Below are positions 53,618 through 61,822 of a stretch of DNA of 64,000 bases, piece after piece. How positions within the stretch are numbered: position 1 is the stretch's first letter; every line of letters begins with the position of its first letter. Where the stretch lies: positions 44,138-108,137 of the forward strand of contig NZ_LWKZ01000004.1 of the NCBI RefSeq assembly GCF_001905005.1, read 5' to 3'. Below the pieces are notes generated by a model. The model saw nothing but the letters and a program-made list of their open reading frames with translations. It was not told the DNA's origin and ran no database searches. The translations under genes were made by a program, and so were the position numbers. The stretch comes from Streptomyces sp. CB02923 (GTDB lineage Bacteria; Actinomycetota; Actinomycetes; Streptomycetales; Streptomycetaceae).

Positions 53618-55075
53618 TCAGAACGGGAACCGCGACCGGCCGTGCTGAATGGAGATCCACTTGGTGGTGGTGAAGGACTCCACCATCGCGTCGCCGTTCA
53701 ACCGCCCCAGCCCGGACGCCTTCTCCCCGCCGAAGGGCACGATCGGCTCGTCGTGCACCGTGCCGTCATTGATGTGGATCATGCCGGTCTCGACCTGCTT
53801 GGCGAAGCGCACGCCCCGCTCGATGTCGGCGGTGTGCACCGCGCCGCTGAGCCCGTACGGCGAGGCGTTGGTGATCCGTACGGCCTCCTCGTCACCGTCG
53901 AACGGGACCAGCGACACGACCGGCCCGAAGATCTCCTGCTGGAGGGCGACGGAGCCCTCCGGCAGCCCGGCCAGGACGGTCGGTTCGACCAGGGTGCCCC
54001 GCGCCGTGCCGTGCACGAGCGCGGTGCCGCCCTCGGCGACGGCCCGGTCCACCACCGCGGCGACGGCTTCCGCCTGCCCCTCGTTGATCAGCGGGCCGAT
54101 GTGGGTGGCCGGGTCGCTCGGGTCGCCGACCTTCAGGCTCTTGACCTTGGCGACGAACTTCTCGGTGAACGCCTGCTCCACCGACCGGTCGACCAGCACC
54201 CGGTTGGCCGCCATGCAGACCTGCCCCTGGTGCACGAAGCGGCTGAAGACGGCGGCGTCCACCGCGTAGTCGATGTCGGCGTCGTCCAGGACGACCAGCG
54301 CGCTGTTGCCGCCCAGTTCCAGGATCGTGCGCTTGAAGTGGGAGGCGGCGACGGTCGCGACGTGCCGGCCGACCTTCTCCGAGCCGGTGAAGGAGATGAC
54401 CTTCGGCACCGGGTGTTCGATGAGCGCGTCACCGATTTCCGCGATGTCGGTCACCACCACGTTCAGCAGGCCCGCCGGCAGCCCGGCCTCCTCGAAGACC
54501 TTCGCGACCAGGCCGCCGCCGCAGACCGGAGTGTTCTGGTGGGGCTTGAGCACCACGGCGTTGCCGAGTGCGAGCGCGGGCGCGACCGACTTGACCGACA
54601 GCAGGAAAGGGAAATTGAAAGGGCTGATGACGCCCACGACACCGACCGGGAGCCGGTAGAGCCGGTTCTCCTTGCCGTCCACCGGGGACGGCAGGATGCG
54701 GCCCTCGGCCCGCAGCGCCAACTGGAGCGCCTCACGCAGGAATTCCCGTACGAGGTGGAGTTCGAAGGCCACCTTGGCGTGGGTGCCGCCGACCTCCGCG
54801 GTGATCGCGGCGCCGAGCTCCTGCTCACGGTCGTCGATGATCCGCAGCGCGCGCTCGAAGACCAGCCGGCGGGTGTACGGGTTGGTGGCCCCCCACTCCC
54901 CCTGTGCACGTTCGGCGGCACGGTAGGCCTGGTCGATCTCGTCGACCGTGGCCACAGTTATGGACGCCAGCTTCTCCCCGTCGTAGGGATTGAAATCGAC
55001 GATGTCCCACGAGCCGCTTCCGGCCCGCCATTCGCCGTCGATGTACTGGTACGCCAACTCGTCGAAGAAGGACAT
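53618..55075 (-). CDS. Aldehyde dehydrogenase (benzaldehyde/aromatic type)
   Basis: A 485-residue NAD(P)-dependent aldehyde dehydrogenase. Motifs: GVVGVISPFNFPFLLSVKSVAPALALGNAVVLKP (cofactor loop), VISFTGSEKVGRHVA, ILELGGNSALVVLDDAD (general-base Glu in ELGG), FVHQGQVCMAANRVLVD (catalytic Cys), EIFGPVVSLVPF and NASPYGLSGAVHT. The absence of long N-terminal targeting and the set of motifs resemble benzaldehyde or vanillin dehydrogenases, but substrate choice cannot be read from sequence. The ATG at 55073-55075 (MSFFDEL) is selected over an upstream in-frame start. It is 90 bases from the regulator gene end upstream on the same strand. Confidence 0.92.
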   Translation of the reverse strand: MSFFDELAYQYIDGEWRAGSGSWDIVDFNPYDGEKLASITVATVDEIDQAYRAAERAQGEWGATNPYTRRLVFERALRIIDDREQELGAAITAEVGGTHAKVAFELHLVREFLREALQLALRAEGRILPSPVDGKENRLYRLPVGVVGVISPFNFPFLLSVKSVAPALALGNAVVLKPHQNTPVCGGGLVAKVFEEAGLPAGLLNVVVTDIAEIGDALIEHPVPKVISFTGSEKVGRHVATVAASHFKRTILELGGNSALVVLDDADIDYAVDAAVFSRFVHQGQVCMAANRVLVDRSVEQAFTEKFVAKVKSLKVGDPSDPATHIGPLINEGQAEAVAAVVDRAVAEGGTALVHGTARGTLVEPTVLAGLPEGSVALQQEIFGPVVSLVPFDGDEEAVRITNASPYGLSGAVHTADIERGVRFAKQVETGMIHINDGTVHDEPIVPFGGEKASGLGRLNGDAMVESFTTTKWISIQHGRSRFPF

Positions 55076-55165
55076 GCGAAATCCCAATCTGGAGGACAGG
55101 GCGCCGGTCGGAGCGCCCTAGCCGGGGGGTGCTGACTCCTGATTGGAACTCATGCTACCTACGGG

Positions 55166-56029
55166 TTAAGTCAGTTGGAGTAGACCACGTATCAAGTCTC
55201 TGGTCTCGGCCGGATTCGGACCGTCCTCCTGGAGGCGGTCCATCACCCGCGCGTACTGCGCGACCTCGTCCCTCTTGTCGAGATAGAGCGCGCTGGTCAG
55301 CTGCTCCAGATACACGACGTCGGGCAGACCGGGCTCGGGGAAGCCGAGCGTGGTGAAGGCACCGCTCTCCCCCGCGTGCCCGCCGAAGCTGAACGGCATC
55401 ACCTGCAGCCGCACGTTCGGCCGCTCGGAGAGTTCGATCAGGTGCCGCAACTGCCCGCGCATCACCTCCCGGTCGCCGTACGGGCGGCGCAGCGCCGCCT
55501 CGTCGAGCACGCAGTGGAACTCCGGCGGGCGCTCTGCCAGCAACAACTTCTGCCGCTCCAGGCGCAGCGCGACCCTGCGGTCGACCTCCGCCGCACTCGC
55601 CCCCGGCATACCCCGGTGGACGACGGCGTGCGCGTACTCCTGCGTTTGCAGAAGACCGTGCACGAACTGCACCTCGTAGGCGCGGATGAGAGAAGCGGCT
55701 CCTTCCAGCCCCACATATGTCTGAAACCAGCCGGGCAGCACGTCGCCGTAACTGTGCCACCACCCGGCGACATTGGCCTCACGGGCCAGCACCAGCAGCG
55801 ACTCGCGCTCCTGCGGATCGTTCACGCCGTACAGCGTGAGCAGGTCCTCCACGTCCCGTGCCTTGAAACTCACCCGGCCCAGTTCCATCCGGCTGATCTT
55901 CGACTCGGACGCGCGGATGGAGTAGCCGGCCGCCTCGCGGGTGATCCCGCGCGATTCGCGCAGCCTGCGGAGCTGTGCCCCCAGCAGGATGCGCCGCACC
56001 ACGGACCCGCTCGATTCACTTGCGGACAC
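55166..56029 (-). CDS. XRE-family regulator with DUF5753 (WhiJ-type)
   Basis: A 287-residue regulator with an N-terminal helix-turn-helix (QLRRLRESRGITREAAGYSIRASESKISRMELGR, about residues 19-52) and a C-terminal DUF5753 ligand-like domain. The latter shows LLTLYGVNDPQERESLLVLAREA, GWFQTYVGLEGAASLIRAYEVQFVHGLLQTQEYAHAVVH, and VRLQVMPFSFGGHAGESGAFTTLGFPEP. This is the WhiJ-like family, of which Streptomyces has dozens, normally next to DUF397 proteins and HATPase anti-sigma-like proteins. Here both partners lie within 1.3 kb (56350 and 57041). The 320-base spacer upstream carries one of two shared 28-bp sites. Nothing else indicates the signal it senses. Confidence 0.92.
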   Translation of the reverse strand: MSASESSGSVVRRILLGAQLRRLRESRGITREAAGYSIRASESKISRMELGRVSFKARDVEDLLTLYGVNDPQERESLLVLAREANVAGWWHSYGDVLPGWFQTYVGLEGAASLIRAYEVQFVHGLLQTQEYAHAVVHRGMPGASAAEVDRRVALRLERQKLLLAERPPEFHCVLDEAALRRPYGDREVMRGQLRHLIELSERPNVRLQVMPFSFGGHAGESGAFTTLGFPEPGLPDVVYLEQLTSALYLDKRDEVAQYARVMDRLQEDGPNPAETRDLIRGLLQLT

Positions 56030-56201
56030 CTCTCAGACCCTCCCATGGCCCACCCCGTCCAACAGTGGCCCGCAGTCTGCCACGTCCGGGCTTCGTTGAG
56101 TGCTCATCCGGTTACGGATGCGTGAGGTCCGCGGGGCCGCTCCACAAGAACACGTAGGAAGAAATACGCGCGAAGTGGCACTCCCGCTCCCAAACCGGTC
56201 G

Positions 56202-56249
56202 CGTGCACGTGCATCTGCCCTTGCATCTGGCGTACGCATTGGGAACCAT
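56202..56249 (+). promoter_or_regulatory. Shared 28-bp site over the HATPase promoter
   Basis: The plus strand at 56202-56229 reads CGTGCACGTGCATC, then TGCCCTTGCATCTG. A -35-like TTGCAT (56221-56226) inside it is followed, 17 bases later, by AACCAT (56244-56249). An equivalent site lies at 57422-57449 in front of DUF397, 24/28 identical and in the same orientation to its gene. The rest of the 320-base spacer 56030-56349 has no gene; the AGGAG before the HATPase start lies near 56337. Confidence 0.7.
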
Positions 56250-56349
56250 GGGGAGCGCACACATGCACGCTCGTGAAAGATCCGCCAGGCCGCCGGCTCC
56301 GTCTGCCCCGGCCAGGGTCAGACGTCCGCGAATGCCAGGAGTGCCTCGC

Positions 56350-56850
56350 ATGGGTACCAAGGTTTTGACCATGCTCCAGCCGTTATGGCAGGGCTTTCCT
56401 CCCGTCGACCCGCTGGCCGTCTCCGGATCCGTCTCCTACTCGCTGGCACCCCGGTACGAATCCGTGCGCGGCGCACGGCAGTTCACCCGGGAGACACTCT
56501 GCCGGTGGGAGCTGGAGGAGATCTTCGACGGCGTCGCCCTGGTCGTCTCCGAACTGGTCACCAACGCACTGCGGCACGCCGTGCCCGCCGGTGACTCCGG
56601 CGCTTGCGAGCGCCCTCACGACGGGGGCGCACTCCCCGCCCGCCTGCACCTGATGCGGTGGTCGTCCCGCCTGGTGTGCGCGGTACGCGACTCCAGCGAC
56701 GCGTCACCGGAAGCCGAAGAGGCCGACGGCAGCGCGGAGTCCGGTCGCGGCCTCTACCTGGTCGACTCCTTCAGCGACGGCTGGGGCTGGCACCCGCTGG
56801 CCGGTACGCCGCACGGAAAGATCGTGTGGGCGCAGTTCCGGCTGCCCTGA
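56350..56850 (+). CDS. HATPase (anti-sigma-factor-like) protein
   Basis: A 166-residue GHKL ATPase of the RsbW-like regulatory kinase group. APRYESVRGARQFTRETLCRW is the opening segment, LVVSELVTNALRHA is the N box (Glu and Asn), AVRDSSDAS is the G1 region (the usual glycine is Ser, a conservative change), and ESGRGLYLVDSFSDGWGWHPL is the G2 box. The ATG at 56350 gives MGTKVLTML and has AGGAG eight bases upstream; earlier ATGs have none. Such proteins accompany WhiJ/DUF397 regulators, where their target is unknown. Expression is probably governed by the 56202-56249 site. Confidence 0.85.
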   Translation: MGTKVLTMLQPLWQGFPPVDPLAVSGSVSYSLAPRYESVRGARQFTRETLCRWELEEIFDGVALVVSELVTNALRHAVPAGDSGACERPHDGGALPARLHLMRWSSRLVCAVRDSSDASPEAEEADGSAESGRGLYLVDSFSDGWGWHPLAGTPHGKIVWAQFRLP

Positions 56851-56909
56851 GCGGTGGATGCTCCGGGGCCTCGGGGGCACGGGGCCCGGGGGCCCCGGGG
56901 CATCCGCCG

Positions 56910-56945
56910 GCCTGCCCGGACGGCCTGTGGACCGTCCGGGCAGGC
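56910..56945. terminator. Terminator between HATPase and DUF397 genes
   Basis: Perfect 14-bp inverted repeat (56910-56923 and 56932-56945, arms GCCTGCCCGGACGG and its complement) with an eight-base loop, between two convergent genes. A second G/C-rich palindromic stretch precedes it at about 56870-56902. Confidence 0.85.
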
Positions 56946-57040
56946 GCGCGGGCACGGGCAGGGGCGGCATACGTCCGACGCCGTCCATCACTCCGTACCC
57001 GGCGCACTACCGGTGCGTACCGCCAGGCGCGTGAAAGCGA

Positions 57041-57280
57041 TCAATCCCGCACCAGGTGGTCGAACTCGCCGTCCTTGACCCCCAGGAGCATCGCCTCGAC
57101 CTCGGCCGGGGTGTAGACGAGCGCCGGCCCGTCCGGGAAGCGGGAGTTGCGTACGGCGATGTCCCCGCCCGGCAGCCGGGCGAACTCCACGCACGAACCC
57201 TGCGAATTGCTGTGCCTGCTCTTCTGCCAGGCCACACCGTGGAGATCCGTTGCGGCCATGCCGTTGTATGCGTCGGGCAC
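57041..57280 (-). CDS. DUF397 protein
   Basis: A 79-residue protein with the DUF397 pattern: VAWQKSRHSNSQGSCVEFARLPGGDIAVRNSRFPDGPALVYT then PAEVEAMLLGVKDGEFDHLV. Such proteins are small beta-rich partners of XRE/DUF5753 regulators, acting as antagonists or co-regulators in a few studied cases (BldB/WhiJ-type circuits). The GTG at 57278-57280 has GGGAG six bases upstream. It is transcribed toward the HATPase gene and lies 1 kb from its likely regulator partner at 55166-56029. A site in front of it (57402-57449) matches the one before the HATPase gene. Confidence 0.9.
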   Translation of the reverse strand: MPDAYNGMAATDLHGVAWQKSRHSNSQGSCVEFARLPGGDIAVRNSRFPDGPALVYTPAEVEAMLLGVKDGEFDHLVRD

Positions 57281-57401
57281 AGGTGTCTCCCGGTGGATGC
57301 GGTGGTCAGCGGTGACAGGTCGTGGCGCGCTGAACGGTCGGTGATGGGCTGTCAGCAGCAGTGCGCACAGCGGAAACCGGTGTCAACTGCAACTGGTTGG
57401 G

Positions 57402-57449
57402 ATCATAGCTGCGTTCATATGCGGATGCATGGTCGGATGCACGTGCACG
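57402..57449 (-). promoter_or_regulatory. Shared 28-bp site over the DUF397 promoter
   Basis: Read on the minus strand, 57449 down to 57422 gives CGTGCACGTGCATC then CGACCATGCATCCG. A -35-like ATGCAT (57425-57430) is followed by a 17-base spacer and TATGAT (57402-57407), a good -10. The geometry matches the HATPase site exactly. The remaining spacer (57281-57589) otherwise holds only the rpsR2 terminator at 57537-57578. Confidence 0.72.
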
Positions 57450-57536
57450 ACAGGCCGTGGCAACCCGGTCACAGCTCGTCGATCACCATGCTCACGGGAC
57501 GTACCAGCGGACGCCAGAGTTCCCCGCAACAAGAGA

Positions 57537-57578
57537 ACCGGCCTTCCGCAACACCTCTCGGTGCCACGGAGGGCCGGT
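57537..57578. terminator. Terminator after rpsR2
   Basis: Inverted repeat with 12-base arms (57537-57548 ACCGGCCTTCCG and 57567-57578 CGGAGGGCCGGT, one mismatch) and an 18-base loop, 11 bases after the rpsR2 stop on the minus strand. Confidence 0.6.
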
Positions 57579-57589
57579 CGGCCGCCCCA

Positions 57590-57826
57590 TCACTTCGACG
57601 AGTACGGCAGCAACGCCATCTCCCTGGCGTTCTTGATCGCCCGAGCCAGCTGCCGCTGTTGCTGCGCGCTCACCCGGGTCACCCGGCGGCTGCGGATCTT
57701 GCCGCGGTCGGAGATGAACTTCCGCAGCAGGTCGGTGTTCTTGTAGTCGATGTACGTGATGCCCGCGGCGTCCAGCGGATTGGGACGGGGAGCGGTCTTC
57801 TTGCGGGGGTCGTGACGGCGCGGCAT
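57590..57826 (-). CDS. rpsR2: 30S ribosomal protein S18, zinc-free paralogue
   Basis: A 78-residue alternative S18: [72 protein letters not shown], the standard S18 body but with no cysteine, so without the zinc-binding site of the housekeeping form. Such paralogues replace zinc proteins under zinc starvation and are repressed by Zur. The ATG at 57824-57826 has AGGAG about eight bases upstream. It is the last gene of the minus-strand rpmG-rpmE2-cobW-rpsR2 set, 133 bases after the CobW-like gene. Confidence 0.93.
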   Translation of the reverse strand: MPRRHDPRKKTAPRPNPLDAAGITYIDYKNTDLLRKFISDRGKIRSRRVTRVSAQQQRQLARAIKNAREMALLPYSSK

Positions 57827-57959
57827 GGGGGCTCCTGAGGGGGTGCGGGGCACGGAGTACGGGGCCGACGGCGGCCCGGTGCTGTGAGCGCAGGGGTGCT
57901 GGGGCGCGGGGCGAGGGTGCGGGACCCGGAGGGCGACGGCGAGTACGGTCGGCGACCGC

Positions 57960-59162
57960 CTACGAAACGGGGTCGAGAAGCTCGTCGAAGGCGGGAGCCA
58001 GCCGCTTCCACGCCCCCGGCCCGCCCGCGTACTCCTCGTCCGTCAGCAGGCAGGACTCCAGCAGCGACGTCAGGCCGTCGCGGTCCAGCCCCGGCGAGGT
58101 GAAGACGAGGTGCTGTGCGCGGTCGCCGTGCTCGGGGTGCCAGTCCAGGGCGGCCGCGGCACGGCGTACCGGCGGCACCAGTTCCCAGGCGGCGTCCGGC
58201 AGCCCGGCCAGCCACGGCCCGGCGTTCTCGACGCACAGGGCGCCGCCCGCCGCGTCCCAGGAGAGCAGCGTGTCCGGCCGGTCCGCCAGCCAGAAGCGGC
58301 CGCGGCTGCGGGCCGCCGCACAGGTCAGGTCCTCCAGCGCCGCGTACAGCCGGGCCGGGTGGAAGGGCCGGGTGCGGTGCCAGACGAGCGTTCCGACACC
58401 GTCCGCGTCGGCCTCCTGCGGGAGCAGTGCGCACGCCGGATGCTGCCGGGCCGCCGCCGCCTCCACGTCGAACCCGGCGAGGGCCGCCGCGGCCAGCTCC
58501 CCCGGCGAGTCGGCGTCCACCAACTGTGCCGTCGGATGCAGTTGGGCGAGCAGCGCCTGATCGGCCGCGTCGCCCTCCTCCTCGCCACCCGGCACGACGG
58601 CGAGCACCGGCGGGTACTCCAGCTGCCGGGCCCAGGTGTCCGCGACGGTCCGCTGGTCGGAGGCCGCCGCGGCGAGCCCCGTCTCGGCCAGGTCCTCGCC
58701 GCAGCCCAGGTACGGCAGCAGCAGCGCCGGGTCGACGGCGGTGATCACACCGGTCAGCGTGAGCGCCTCACCGCCGCAGGACGTGACGACCTCGGCCATG
58801 GCCTTGGGTTCCACGGAGTCCCACAGTTCGACGACGGCGAGCCGGCAGGTCCGGCCGGCGGCGAGCCGTTCCAGCTCGGGGACCAGGTCCTCGCGCAGGG
58901 CGCAGCAGGCGCAGTCGTTGACCAGTGGCGCCTCGCCGGTGCCGAGCACGCCCCCGGCGTCCCGCACGGTCCGGCGAACCGTTCCTTCCGCGGCCGAGGC
59001 GAGGTCGTGGTGGAGCGCGACGCTGCCGTGCACGGCGCGCAGCAGCCGCTCGACGGCGGTCCGGCGGGCGTCCGAGTGCAGCCCGCCGACGATCACCACG
59101 GGCAGCCGGTCCCCGAAACCGCCGCCGGGGCCTTGGGCCGCGTCCTTCGGCGGGCCGCCCAT
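57960..59162 (-). CDS. CobW/COG0523-like protein with degenerate P-loop
   Basis: A 400-residue protein in the zinc-response operon. It keeps the family metal motif CxCC ([18 protein letters not shown], about residue 84). However, the strand expected to carry Walker A reads [21 protein letters not shown], lacking GxxxxGK(S/T). The region that should give the guanine-binding NKxD ([19 protein letters not shown]) has no such motif either. The C-terminal CobW_C half is present: [23 protein letters not shown] and [19 protein letters not shown]. The start overlaps the rpmE2 stop by one base. Likely metallochaperone-derived, possibly no longer a GTPase. Confidence 0.85.
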   Translation of the reverse strand: MGGPPKDAAQGPGGGFGDRLPVVIVGGLHSDARRTAVERLLRAVHGSVALHHDLASAAEGTVRRTVRDAGGVLGTGEAPLVNDCACCALREDLVPELERLAAGRTCRLAVVELWDSVEPKAMAEVVTSCGGEALTLTGVITAVDPALLLPYLGCGEDLAETGLAAAASDQRTVADTWARQLEYPPVLAVVPGGEEEGDAADQALLAQLHPTAQLVDADSPGELAAAALAGFDVEAAAARQHPACALLPQEADADGVGTLVWHRTRPFHPARLYAALEDLTCAAARSRGRFWLADRPDTLLSWDAAGGALCVENAGPWLAGLPDAAWELVPPVRRAAAALDWHPEHGDRAQHLVFTSPGLDRDGLTSLLESCLLTDEEYAGGPGAWKRLAPAFDELLDPVS

Positions 59163-59416
59163 CAGCGGGCCCCGCGCTTGCCGAACCGGCGCTCGAACCG
59201 CTCGACGCGGCCCGCGGTGTCCAGCACGCGCGCCGTCCCCGTGTAGAAGGGGTGGCTCGCCGAGGAGATCTCGACGTCGATGACCGGGTACGTGTTGCCG
59301 TCCTCCCACTCGACCGTCTTGTCGCCGGTGGCGGTCGACCGGGTCAGGAAGGCGAAGCCGGCGGCCCGGTCGCGGAAGACGACGGGCCCGTACGCGGGGT
59401 GGATTCCAGGCTTCAT
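59162..59416 (-). CDS. rpmE2: 50S ribosomal protein L31 type B, zinc-free
   Basis: An 84-residue type B L31: [29 protein letters not shown], then [45 protein letters not shown]. It lacks the CxxC pair of zinc L31, matching the Zur-controlled paralogue. It lies eight bases after rpmG and one base overlaps the CobW-like gene, forming a tight operon. Confidence 0.95.
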   Translation of the reverse strand: MKPGIHPAYGPVVFRDRAAGFAFLTRSTATGDKTVEWEDGNTYPVIDVEISSASHPFYTGTARVLDTAGRVERFERRFGKRGAR

Positions 59417-59424
59417 GGCGCTGC

Positions 59425-59589
59425 TCAGCGCTCCTCTCGGAAGTCGACGTGGCGGCGGGCGACCGGGTCGTACTTCTTCAGCACCAGCCGGTCGGGGTCG
59501 TTACGGCGGTTCTTGCGGGTGACGTAGGTGTAACCGGTGCCGGCGGTGGACCGGAGCTTGATGACGGGTCGTAGTTCGTTGCGGGCCAT
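59425..59589 (-). CDS. rpmG: 50S ribosomal protein L33, zinc-free paralogue
   Basis: A 54-residue L33 read from an ATG at 59587-59589: [19 protein letters not shown] and on to [24 protein letters not shown]. No cysteines, so no zinc knot; the housekeeping L33 has CxxC pairs. The start sits opposite the plus-strand rpmB across a 50-base gap containing a Zur-like palindrome. It is the first gene of the minus-strand operon rpmG-rpmE2-cobW-rpsR2. Confidence 0.93.
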   Translation of the reverse strand: MARNELRPVIKLRSTAGTGYTYVTRKNRRNDPDRLVLKKYDPVARRHVDFREER

Positions 59590-59604
59590 AGGAGCTACTA
59601 TACA

Positions 59605-59622
59605 GAAATGGTTTCCATTTTC
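59605..59622. promoter_or_regulatory. Zur-box-like operator between divergent zinc-free ribosomal genes
   Basis: GAAATGGTTTCCATTTTC has the palindromic core AAATGG-TTT-CCATTT and resembles the Streptomyces Zur box (TGAAAATGATTTTCA-type). It lies in the only 50 bases between rpmG and rpmB, so one site could shut off both operons. AGGAGG for rpmB follows at about 59626-59631. Confidence 0.8.
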
Positions 59623-59639
59623 ATTAGGAGGTTCTGACC

Positions 59640-59876
59640 TTGTCCGCCCACTGCCAGCTCACCGGCCGCAGGCCCGGCTTCGGCAAATCCGTCTCGCACT
59701 CCCACCGCCGCACGTCCCGGCGCTTCGACCCCAACATCCAGCGCAAGCGCTACTGGCTGGCGAGCGAGGGCCGGCATGTCCGGCTGACGCTGAGCGCCAA
59801 GGGGATCAAGACCGTGGACACGATCGGGATCGAGGCGGCCGTCGCCCGCATCCGCGCACGAGGGGACAAGGTCTGA
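59640..59876 (+). CDS. rpmB2: 50S ribosomal protein L28, zinc-free paralogue
   Basis: A 78-residue L28: [39 protein letters not shown] then [29 protein letters not shown]. Only one cysteine remains of the CxxC...C zinc set. The start is a TTG at 59640-59642, eight bases after AGGAGG; no ATG or GTG gives the correct N-terminus. It overlaps rpsN2 by one base. Confidence 0.93.
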   Translation: MSAHCQLTGRRPGFGKSVSHSHRRTSRRFDPNIQRKRYWLASEGRHVRLTLSAKGIKTVDTIGIEAAVARIRARGDKV

Positions 59877-60181
59877 TGGCGAAGCAGAGCAAGATCGCGA
59901 AGAACGAGAAGCGCCGCGCGACGGTGGCGCGCTACGCCGCCCGGCGGGCCCTGCTGAAGACCGTCATCCGCAGTCCGCACACCCCCGAGGAGGAGCGGCT
60001 GGCCGCCCGGCGCGAACTGTCCCGCCAGCCGCGCGACGCGAGCGCCACACGCGTACGCAACCGCGACAGCGTCGACGGCCGCCCGCGCGGCTACTTCCGC
60101 GCCTTCGGCCTCTCCCGCGTCAGCCTGCGCGAACAGGCACACGCGGGCTTCCTGCCGGGCGTGCGGAAGTCGAGCTGGTAG
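59876..60181 (+). CDS. rpsN2: 30S ribosomal protein S14, zinc-free paralogue
   Basis: A 101-residue S14 of the long, cysteine-free type: [33 protein letters not shown], then [48 protein letters not shown]. The housekeeping zinc form is about 61 residues with a zinc ribbon, so this is the Zur-controlled alternative. It is second in the plus-strand operon, ending in a hairpin at 60203-60246. Confidence 0.95.
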   Translation: MAKQSKIAKNEKRRATVARYAARRALLKTVIRSPHTPEEERLAARRELSRQPRDASATRVRNRDSVDGRPRGYFRAFGLSRVSLREQAHAGFLPGVRKSSW

Positions 60182-60202
60182 GCCGTACGCGCATCCGGGC
60201 AC

Positions 60203-60246
60203 CCACGGGGCCGCGCCGGGGCCGGGGACCCGGCGCGGGCCCGTGG
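60203..60246. terminator. Terminator between rpsN2 and the Uma2 gene
   Basis: Inverted repeat of about 19 bases with two mismatches, arms 60203-60221 and 60228-60246 (CCACGGGGCCGCGCC... / ...GGCGCGGGCCCGTGG), in the 93-base gap between convergent genes. Confidence 0.75.
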
Positions 60247-60274
60247 CCTGGCGCCCCCTACGGGCCCGCGCGCC

Positions 60275-60871
60275 TCAGAACTCCCCGGTGTCGATCTCGA
60301 AGTCGAACGGGGCGGGAAGGGCGATCGTCTTGGAGAGGGCGACCGCCGTCTCGCGGGTGTACACGGGCCCCACGGGCTCGGAGTAGAGGGTCACCTGCTG
60401 TGCTTCCCTGTCCACCAGCAGGTAGAAAGGAATGCCGGCGCGAGCGTAACCGCGCAGCTTGGGGCCACGGTCGTTCTGCGCGGTGGACTGCGAGGTGACC
60501 TCGCCGACCAGCATCACCGGCGACGGATCGTGGTACTCCAGCGCGTCGCCGAAGCTCCCCTTCGGGGCGATCACCAGGTCGGGGACGACCTTTCCGGTGA
60601 GTGAGGCCCCCGGCACGTTCAGACCGAGCCCGGTACGCGTACGCAGTTTCGCGTCCTTACGGCGCCCGGAAACCTGGTCGGCGACCTCCGCCACGATTTC
60701 CTCGTGCTCGCCATTGGCGGGTGGTACCACGTGGATTTCCCCCTCGATCAGTTCCACGCGCCACCCCTCGGGGGCTGCCGCGCTCAACGCTTCGAAGGCA
60801 TCCGCGACCGAGGCGACTGTGTCTGCGTCACCGGTCGCACACGAACTGCGCTCTGGGGCTGCCAATGCCAC
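60275..60871 (-). CDS. Uma2-family (DUF820) endonuclease-like protein, second copy
   Basis: A 198-residue DUF820 protein: WRVELIEGEIHVVPPANGEHEEIVAEVADQV (first Glu), GKVVPDLVIAPKGSFGDALEYHDPSPVMLVGEVTSQSTAQNDRGPKLRGYARAGIPFYLLVD (PD...E...S...K motif) and ALPAPFDFEIDTGEF. More typical in layout than the copy at 50723-51361. The start has GGAGG-like AGGAGGTCC before ATG at 60869-60871. Role unknown; it is not linked to a toxin or restriction gene. Confidence 0.88.
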   Translation of the reverse strand: MALAAPERSSCATGDADTVASVADAFEALSAAAPEGWRVELIEGEIHVVPPANGEHEEIVAEVADQVSGRRKDAKLRTRTGLGLNVPGASLTGKVVPDLVIAPKGSFGDALEYHDPSPVMLVGEVTSQSTAQNDRGPKLRGYARAGIPFYLLVDREAQQVTLYSEPVGPVYTRETAVALSKTIALPAPFDFEIDTGEF

Positions 60872-60976
60872 GGGACCTCCTTCGTGCGGAGCGACACTGC
60901 CAGCGTAAGTGACATCACGCAGGCGTTCAGGTGATCTCTCATCCGATCGGGCACCAGACCGGATGCTCTCCTCCGG

Positions 60977-61822
60977 TCAGCTGTCCCCGCCCTCGTCGAT
61001 CAGGCGGCGGACCTCGCGGTCGATGAGGCCGAGGCGGGCCTCGGCGACCAGTGGGACGGCGCGGCGCTGGCGGCGGGCCTCGGCGGGGTCGATGTCCACC
61101 GTGACCAGCGCGGGCTCCCACTTCGGTGCCTGCGCCACCACCGTGCCGCGCGGGTCCACCACACGGGAGCCGCCCCAGAAGGCGGCGCCGTGCTCGCTGC
61201 CGACCCGGTTGACGAAGACGATCCAGCACTGGAGCATCCGCGCCGTGTAGGAGAGCAGGGTGTCCCAGTACAGGCCGGTGTCCATGGCCTCCGGGTCGAG
61301 GCTGGCCGCGCTGTTGGTGGGGACGAACAGCACCTCGGCGCCGTCCTGCACGGCGATCCAGGGCAGCACCGGCTGCCAGGCGTCGTTGCAGACCAGCGTC
61401 GCTCCCCGGCCGCCGCTGGGGGACTTCGTCAGGTCGTACGCGCGCAGCGACTGGCCGGGGCTGACGTGCTTGCGCTCCTCCCAGGACAGGTAGTTGGGGA
61501 GGTAGAGCTTGCGGTGCGCGTGCAGCAGCGCGCCGCCGGCGTAGTAGGCGGCCGTGTTGTAGGCGCGCAGGACCGTGTGCTCGTGAAAGCCCACGAGGAC
61601 GTCGGGGCCGAGGACGCTCAGGTCGCGCAGCCGCGGGTCCTGGGCCTCGATCGAGGAGTCCAGGGGCAGGGCGCCCAGGTGGTAGCCGTGCAGGCTCAGC
61701 TCGGGGAAGACGACGAGGTCGGCGCCCTGCTCCGCCGACTTCTCGACCTCCTCCCGCGCGGTGGCGAGGTTCGCGTCGACCTCGCCCAGCGCGCAGTCCG
61801 TCTGTGCCAGCGCCACCCGCAT
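60977..61822 (-). CDS. Nitrilase-superfamily carbon-nitrogen hydrolase
   Basis: A 281-residue hydrolase with the complete catalytic set: Glu in ADLVVFPELSLHGYHLG, Lys in RKLYLPNYLSWEE, Cys in GATLVCNDAWQPVLPWI. FVPTNSAASLDPEAMDTGLYW and VDPRGTVVAQAPKWEPALVTVDID follow. The group includes aliphatic amidases and beta-ureidopropionases; the substrate cannot be read. The start sits at 61820-61822 with CGGGAATGCG upstream, not a strong Shine-Dalgarno. It is a single gene between the Uma2 and hydrolase genes, all in one direction. Confidence 0.9.
   Translation of the reverse strand: MRVALAQTDCALGEVDANLATAREEVEKSAEQGADLVVFPELSLHGYHLGALPLDSSIEAQDPRLRDLSVLGPDVLVGFHEHTVLRAYNTAAYYAGGALLHAHRKLYLPNYLSWEERKHVSPGQSLRAYDLTKSPSGGRGATLVCNDAWQPVLPWIAVQDGAEVLFVPTNSAASLDPEAMDTGLYWDTLLSYTARMLQCWIVFVNRVGSEHGAAFWGGSRVVDPRGTVVAQAPKWEPALVTVDIDPAEARRQRRAVPLVAEARLGLIDREVRRLIDEGGDS

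Noticed and set aside
57281..57589. Small RNA gene between DUF397 and rpsR2
   Set aside because: Only the DUF397 promoter site and the rpsR2 terminator are supported; no independent promoter-terminator pair was seen.
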